Below are positions 58,134-64,000 of a stretch of DNA of 64,000 nt, in pieces. The notes below the pieces were generated by a model, which saw nothing but the letters and a program-made list of their open reading frames with translations, searched no databases and had not been told where the DNA came from. Position 1 is the first letter of the stretch. Each line of letters starts with the position of its first letter. Position numbers and translations under genes: made by a program. Source of the DNA: Magnolia sinica (lineage: Eukaryota; Streptophyta; Magnoliopsida; Magnoliales; Magnoliaceae); contig NC_080591.1 in the NCBI RefSeq assembly GCF_029962835.1, forward strand, positions 40,059,501 through 40,123,500, written 5' to 3'.

Positions 58134-59177
58134 TTAGATGCTGCTCAGGTCATTTTCTTTTTCAGAATCAGAGGACATGGCATCAGATTCCAAAAGGCAC
58201 TGTCCGAGATATTGCAAGAGGTTTCTAACAAATACAGACAAATAGCCACAAGGACCGTAGCATATGCCTGATAGAAATCCACCAAAGAGAAAGCAATGAG
58301 CAGCAAGCTCTAACAAACGCATCCTCTCTTCAACCTCTTCAATACATCTCTCAGCCGGACATCTTGCAACAACCTGGGCTTCCCCCAAGGTGTGTGTACT
58401 CATTAATCCTACTAGCCACCTGAAATCGACAGGATCCTTGATATCTTTCAAGTAATCAAGGCCACAAATCAAGAAAGGCCATACCTCCACTGAAATTCTC
58501 GTGACACAATCAAGAAATCCTTGGCAAATCTCATCAAACTCACCCCATGACTTGGAACCTTCAGTTTGCATTCGTGAACGGCCACAAACCAAACCAATTT
58601 GTGGTTCTTTTAGCAGCAAGCACTTGCCATTTCTCCAACTAAGCAGATCTGAAAGGTCTAACATTGACCTATTTTTAGCAAATGGACTCCATGTTGGGCT
58701 TCTAACCAGACCCAATAAGGACTCCCCGGCACTAACCCAAAAATGGGCAGCAGGTGCAATCAAGGAAGCCTCTGACAGGAATAAATGGTGGGTCACAGCA
58801 GCAAGCAACACCGAATATGCGGCGGCAGCCCTGCTCAACTCGAAAGCTTTCAGCTGATTATCCTTAGCCAAATCAGGTGCCAAGAAGCTATCTGCGCGGA
58901 TCCTGTAGGCAGACGCTAGTGTTATGAAAGCATTAAGAGACAGGTGATGCAAGGGATGCAGCTTGGAATTTGGCTGCAAATTTTCCCCAGGCCACAACTG
59001 TTGATTTCGGAAGCCTTCAGCAAGCATGATTTCAAGCCTTTCACAGCAAGCCTTGGGATTCCCAGATGACACGTCATCAATGGCCTGATATAGGCAATCA
59101 TTTAGCTCTTCATATACCTCATCCCTGTAAAAGCTGTGATCCACACTTGCGGAAGAGTGGAAGTTAGCAACATTTCC
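58134..59177 (-). CDS. SET/MYND (SMYD, SDG41-like) protein, terminal exon, 347 residues
   Basis: Open from an acceptor (CTGTTTCTAG) at 59178-59179 to the stop at 58134-58136. It reads GNVANFHSSASVDHSFYRDE, then KLHPLHHLSLNAFITLASAY, and a helix-rich remainder including SAGESLLGLVRSPTWSPFAK and ending SDSEKENDLSSI. This fits the helical TPR-like C-terminal half of plant SET-MYND proteins, especially the SET DOMAIN GROUP 41 type; I am sure of the gene-like nature and less sure of the exact subfamily. Joined to 61315-61413 in phase 0. Such proteins may be lysine methyltransferases, but the catalytic SET part is outside the window. An antisense ORF at 58501-58857 is a shadow. Confidence 0.75.
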   Translation of the reverse strand, partial: GNVANFHSSASVDHSFYRDEVYEELNDCLYQAIDDVSSGNPKACCERLEIMLAEGFRNQQLWPGENLQPNSKLHPLHHLSLNAFITLASAYRIRADSFLAPDLAKDNQLKAFELSRAAAAYSVLLAAVTHHLFLSEASLIAPAAHFWVSAGESLLGLVRSPTWSPFAKNRSMLDLSDLLSWRNGKCLLLKEPQIGLVCGRSRMQTEGSKSWGEFDEICQGFLDCVTRISVEVWPFLICGLDYLKDIKDPVDFRWLVGLMSTHTLGEAQVVARCPAERCIEEVEERMRLLELAAHCFLFGGFLSGICYGPCGYLSVFVRNLLQYLGQCLLESDAMSSDSEKENDLSSI

Positions 59178-59247
59178 CTAGAAACAGACAAATATAGTCA
59201 ATGTTGATATCACCATTAGGAAATACTTCAGTTAAAAATTTTAATAC

Positions 59248-59342
59248 GGGCATCTGATTGCACCAAATATCATGAAATTGCATGATTAATCAGTATACTT
59301 TGGTACAAAGTTTCATGATATTTGGTGCAACCAAATACACCC
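59248..59342. mobile_element. 95-bp MITE in the last intron of the SET/MYND gene
   Basis: Ends GGGCATCTGATTGCACC and GGTGCAACCAAATACACCC carry inverted repeats of about 31 bp including GCACCAAATATCATGAAA. The TIR style (GGGTGTATTTGG) suggests a PIF/Harbinger-type (Tourist-like) or hAT-type MITE; the target duplication is not clear. Confidence 0.7.
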
Positions 59343-59809
59343 TAAACTGTAGCATCTATTGTACATCAGAGCTAAGACTAAAAATAAGCATGCAATTTTA
59401 AGTGTTAAAGCATCGGAGCAAAGACATGGACATGGCCAGCTTTACTGCATGAATGAGATTAGGTAACAAAATCAACATGATAAAAACTTCGACATGGACA
59501 GTTTAATAGTAGAGAGGTATAAGCTGTCCTCTTCAGGGATAGGTTCGATGGATGGGCTGGGTGGGCTCAGGCTTACTCTCGGCTAGTTTTATAAATGCCA
59601 ATGTCCGAATCGAGCCAGAAATTCAGGCCCTCCCCACCGTGCCTGAAAATCCTGTCCAACTGTACACACTGCATGTTTACATAGGCCACACATTATCTTC
59701 ATACTCATGCAGTAATGACTTCTTGGGAGGCTGTGGTTCCATTCTAACCTGAAATGAATTGTAGCATTTTTATAGTTTTAAAGAAATTTTTAGGTACACA
59801 ATCCAACCA

Positions 59810-60190
59810 CTTCACAACAACAACATCAACATCACTGAAGCCTTATCCCGATTAATTGGGGTCAGCTACAAGAATCCTGTTCCACCATTCCACTATCAAG
59901 GGTCATACTTTCAGTTAGACCATAGGTCATTAAGTCTTTTCTTACTACCTCCATCCATGTCCTTTTGGCCTTCCCCTTGCCCTTTTAGAACCTTCAACTT
60001 GTACCAACTCACTCCTTATGACTAGTGCGGTTCTTGGCCTCCATTGCACATGACCAAACCATCAAATGCATTAGTGCTACTTTCCCTCATCTTATCACCT
60101 ATTTGTATTACTCATAAGCTCCCCAAATGCATTCATTTATATTTTTGTCCTTCCTCATCTTGCCACTCATCCATCTCAACATCCTCATTT
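59810..60190 (+). repeat. Dispersed angiosperm repeat in the intron
   Basis: ACAACAACATCAACATC, GCCTTATCCCGATTAATTGG and, further on, TCTTGCCACTCATCCATCTC are text I know from many plant genomes, probably the end of a retroposon. The same motif occurs inverted at 9842-9905. Confidence 0.55.
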
Positions 60191-61314
60191 TTGCTACTCA
60201 TCCTATGAAGTTGTTCCTTAACTGCCCCAATATTTTATCCTGTAAAAGCATGTCTGGTCTTATATCTATCCTGTAAAATTTCACTTTCAGTTTGAGTGGT
60301 ACAGGATGATCACATAAAAATCTAGAGACATCTCCATTTCCACCCACCTTGAATTCTATAGGCAACATCCTTCCCACTTTCTCTACTCTCATGAATTATT
60401 GATCCAATGTATCGAAAACAACAAGGAAACCAAATTCAACAGGAAAACCAACACAACTAAGACGATCTTGCTGCAACCATTGATTATCTCGTCTCTTGGA
60501 CAACCTCATCTGGCTCTCTCCTCCATGCACAGCACACACTTTGATGTGTTTGGCACAATTGATTCCCATACACAGTTTTTGGTAGTATTCAATTCTATCT
60601 TAAATATTTTGTAGCTCACAAGGGAAGTGGACATAACAATCCACGTTTTCCATGATCATGGGCTGACAGAACAATTGAAGTAAGATGCACATTGAATATT
60701 ATGGTTCACGGCTCTTAAGAACCTGAAATTACTTAAGCCTGTCAAACATCCAGGGCATTTTACCATTTTCATCAAGTACATAAAATGTTCAGTCTTTTAT
60801 TGTACTATTATTCAGATACATCCAGGTCAGCAATTGATGAAAATCTTCTACAGAAGAGCAATATCAGGACTTAATTTTCCAGAATTAACAGTTGATCCCT
60901 ATTTTTTTGGTTATTGTAATTTCCCAGAGAATTTTCAGAGATATTGATCTACATTGTAAGGAATTATTCAGTCTTGAAAATTTGAGCTCTTTTACAAGCC
61001 CATCAATTCAAGTAAAAGGGAGAATCAACAAGTCGGTGAATTTTCAGTCGCAAGTTTAATACCTGCATGCAACAATGCACCACTGCATTGCTGAGAAATA
61101 TATGTTCACACAAGAAACTGTTTCTTTATGAAAAACCACCTTTTCTTTTATTTCTTACTTGCAAAAAAAATGATGTGATAAGAGAGATGTGCATATCATC
61201 TACGAGTAGGAGCAAAAGAATATGCGAAGCAATTGGGTAATATATATTTCTTGAAACCATGGATGCAACATGCATGCAAATAGATCATTGTTATCTCTTT
61301 AGTTAGATTCTTAC
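60191..61314 (-). other. Rest of the last intron of the SET/MYND gene
   Basis: AT-rich intron sequence up to the donor at 61314. No further element or coding exon was recognised. Confidence 0.6.
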
Positions 61315-61413
61315 TTCTAAAACCAGATCCACATATGTCGGTGGTGATGCAGTACATCGATAGCAACAACAAACAAAACAATACTTCAACCACAATTCTG
61401 CGTGCCTCACTGC
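61315..61413 (-). CDS. SET/MYND protein, penultimate exon with post-SET cysteines
   Basis: A 33-codon exon between acceptor TATTTACAG (ending 61414) and donor GTAAGA (61314-61309). It reads AVRHAELWLKYCFVCCCYRC then TASPPTYVDLVLE. The cluster of Cys residues is the zinc-binding post-SET motif that closes the SET domain in the SMYD family. Phase 0 at both ends lets it join directly to the terminal exon. Upstream SET and MYND exons must lie right of 64000, beyond an intron filled with transposon remains. Confidence 0.75.
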
Positions 61414-61769
61414 CTGTAAATACAAATGCAAACATGTGGAAGTTACGTATCCTGAATGAATAGACGGGTGTCTCACTTTGATGGAAAAGTTTACTAAATT
61501 AAATTGATGCTTTGGCTAGAAAGTACAAACAACGAAAATCAGAACTCAATGTAAGACATACATCCGTAAAAGCTTATTTCAAAACATTATGGATTCTAAG
61601 AAATGAGTCAATTGCTAATCTATTGTTTTTTCTTTCACTTGTTCATCAAACAACTAATAAACAACAAAGGCAAACAACATATATCTAGTTCTTCATATTT
61701 GAAGGAGACATTGTGGTTAAATTGAAGCTTGATCTAAAACTAAGGAAATCAAGTTACCTAGTTGTTTTG

Positions 61770-62470
61770 CATTCCATGTTAAGAAAGCTGTATTTCTTGA
61801 AAAGAGCCCCTTGGAATTTCTGAAGAAGTCCAACTGCTCATCGATGAGGATCCTTTCTTCAGTAGTCATTACCATCCTATCAAGGCAGTCATACTATCTA
61901 TTCTTGATTTCCAAGTCCATCTTGAATAAATCATCATATTGGAATCGAGAATTTAGGTAGTATGCGGCAGCATGCAAAGGATGATGAAGCAGGCAATTCC
62001 ATCTTTCATCATATTCCAATTGGGCTCATATATGTTCTTTGCTTGTCCAAAGTTTTGGACAATCTCTTCCTTAGTCTGGTCCATGGCCTCATAAATATAC
62101 CACATTGCATGGGTGTAATCACCATCAGCCAAGTGTAAAACCTTGACAAGTGGTTATGCAATTTTACATGCATACACAACAGATTGCCAAAACTTCTTGC
62201 AAAGATGATATCATGAACCTTAAAAGTAGCTAAATAATCCTGACATGTTACTTAAAGTAGATCCTGTATAATTATTCAGTTTTCTGGAATTTTTTTTCCA
62301 GTTCTCCCATTCTTTTGATGCAAACATGCTTCTGATGGCCACTTTTTTTCTGTAAAATACTTCCTAGTGTTAAAAACAAGGTATTCGGTAATAGTGACAG
62401 TGACCATAATGGCCACCACCATTACCATTATAATGTGGGCTGTTATAGCCTCTCTTTTTCTTTTTTCTTT

Positions 62471-62501
<31 letters not shown>

Positions 62502-63290
62502 CCTGTTTCGGCCTGTTAAGAACTTAAGGGGGCTGTTACGGACTATTTTTCTGTAACGGCCGTTTCAGCCCCATAACATGTAGCAGTTACAATCATTACC
62601 GTTACGGCCATTATGTAACTGTTTTGGCATACCTTGGTTAAAAAACATGTAGCAAATCTTATAACTGAAGGTCAATTCAACTCTTTTCCCCATGTAAATT
62701 TACACTTCATATTCAAAACTATTCCATGTGCATAGATGAATTTGGCTACTACTCGCCTTCTTGATTGCATGTGCCTCAACTTTCCTTTTTCCTAAATCCT
62801 GCAGCATCAAATTGATGCAAGTTACGCACACGAGGCTTAAAACAAGTTTTTTTTTCTGTCCAACAAGTGTTTTCCGACCTTCATGTATGAGCTTGCATTA
62901 TCAGCAATCACTTGTATAACATTTTCTTCTACAACTTCTTGTACAATTGAATCTAGCAGGCACAAATTGTCAGCATTCTTAACAATACCCAATGTATCAA
63001 CACTTTAAAAACATCATGCCAGGTGGAGTATCCACTAGAAAATTAGTAATTGAACGGTTCCTTCCATCCATCCAACCGTCAAACATAATCATGCACCCTC
63101 TCCCATTCTTTATTATATTTTGCAAGCATCCCCTCAACATTTTCTACCAACATCGTCAAAAAGGTATTCCACATCTCAAGATAAGAAAGTAGCTTTAGTC
63201 CATGACTAAACCTCGCAATAGATTTACACATTATTGCAAAAAAAAAAAATGACTTTTTACCAATAAATTTACACTTTTGCAAAAAAAGAT
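61770..63290 (-). pseudogene. hAT-family transposase relic (DUF659 / hAT region)
   Basis: Minus-strand fragments in several frames: MSDGWTDGRNRS-like text near 63080 with ITNFLVDTPPGMMFLKS, VIQVIADNASSYMKVGKHLL near 62900, PLVKVLHLADGDYTHAMWYI near 62100, LHAAAYYLNSRFQYDDLFK near 61950, and EERILIDEQLDFFRNSKGLF near 61850. The order is that of plant DUF659-containing hAT transposases. It has many stops and is split by a 260-bp MITE at 62377. It sits in an intron of the SET/MYND gene, same strand. Confidence 0.75.
62377..62636. mobile_element. 260-bp MITE with 8-bp target duplication inside the hAT relic
   Basis: Ends CAAGGTATTC and GGCATACCTTG are inverted repeats, flanked by the exact duplication GTTAAAAA (62369-62376, 62637-62644). 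Eight-bp duplications are typical of hAT elements. It contains a poly(A) tract (about 62479-62501) and GTAACGGCCGTT-like words. Confidence 0.82.
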
Positions 63291-63394
63291 CTTGCTATTT
63301 CCATGTATACTTTTTCTCTCCTTTCTTTCTTCCAACAGTATTTAATGTTGCTTTTTTCCAGCTCCATTTGATCTTCTTTCGTCGTGTACCCATC

Positions 63395-64000
63395 TGTTGA
63401 AAGGGCATGTGTGTGTTATTGGGTGTTATTCGATGTTATTGGATGTTTCTAGGCTTGAGCCCATATGGACAAGTTGGGTCTGCCCCTTGTATCATTTTTT
63501 CTGTTTTTAGTAAGGAGAGGATGTTCTAGAAACCCTAGAACGTCCCTCTCACTTCTCCTCTTCCTTCTTCATACCATCGTCTCTCTCATGCATGCCTTTG
63601 TTCAACCAGATCTACAAGGAACGCCACCAGTGGGACATTCTGATCAGATTGCCGTTTTGATTGGGCGCACATGATCTTCTCTCTCTACGTTTCAGAACCA
63701 GTTGGGTTCTGTGTGGGATCATGCAATGCAGTGAAAACGATTTGCCCTCTCATTTGTTTGTTTGCTCTGTTGAGTTCAGCAGCCAGATGAGCCATTGATC
63801 TGGGGTATTTTTATCGTTCTTAATTTATGGAGCCATTGTTGTGTGTTGAATGTGCCCTTTTGCTTTTCACTGCTGCAAATCTGTTCTCTGCTGATCCTGC
63901 TGCTATAGAACCTTCATCATCATCATCAAACCCTTCTTGGTGAGTAGATCGTTTTCCCCTTGTGTTGCCGGACACTGAACACTGAACATGTGCTGCAATT
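63395..64000 (+). repeat. Possible copia LTR start, running off the window
   Basis: TGTTGAAAGGGCATG followed by CTTGAGCCCATATGGACAAG and an AG/CT-rich leader (TCTCACTTCTCCTCTTCC) resembles a copia LTR read on the plus strand. There is no second copy here to confirm it. Confidence 0.4.

Noticed and set aside
58501-58857. 118-codon plus-strand ORF
   Set aside because: It is antisense to the SET/MYND terminal exon.

Overview
This is nuclear DNA of a flowering plant: spliced nuclear genes, long AT-rich spacers, microsatellites, and dense nested LTR retrotransposons of both Ty1/copia and Ty3/gypsy type. I cannot name the species; a woody plant with a large genome is a guess. No rRNA, tRNA, CRISPR array or bacterial feature was seen. 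Only two host genes are supported, one at each end, and both run off the window or lack their 5' part. The left end (125-618, +) holds the last three coding exons of an RRP36-like ribosomal RNA processing protein. The right end (58134-61413, -) holds the last two coding exons of a SET/MYND-type (SMYD, SDG41-like) protein. Its introns carry a short MITE and, further upstream, a hAT transposase relic that itself contains a 260-bp MITE.

Layout: 1582-8733 is a broken Ty1/copia element on the minus strand whose 5' end is tandemly duplicated (LTR part plus gag part). 8734-12363 is spacer with at least two inverted-repeat elements. 12364-21114 holds remains of Ty3/gypsy (chromovirus-like) elements: an LTR with a primer binding site, a non-coding interior, two polypurine/LTR starts and a 4.4-kb LTR containing a 335-bp tandem duplication and a 15-copy minisatellite. 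21115-21850 has MITE-like elements. 22504-29574 is a non-autonomous LTR element on the minus strand with small unfamiliar ORFs. 34816-50690 is a large Sirevirus-like Ty1/copia element on the plus strand (primer site, gag with zinc knuckles, protease-integrase, reverse transcriptase-RNase H, an extra env-like ORF, polypurine tract, partial 3' LTR). 50934-57620 holds Tat/Ogre-like LTRs with gag-protease fragments, a probable chromovirus LTR and a copia 3' end.

Six solo LTRs with clear target-site duplications are scattered through 23-50 kb, three of them inside the Sirevirus-like element. Five belong to one lineage, sharing the end block TTCACCCCCCTCTAGGAC or variants of it.

The most interesting signal is regulatory, not a protein system. 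In nine LTR or internal promoter-like regions, arrays of 10-16-bp quasi-palindromes lie just upstream of a TATA box. Different families use different words (GACTGGTC, TCGGTCCGACCGA, TCGATGATATCGA, GTTCGGCCAGCCGAAC, TTCGATGGCATCGAA) in the same layout. One array plus TATA box sits inside the Sirevirus-like element just before its env-like ORF and uses the same 15-mer as that element's LTR.
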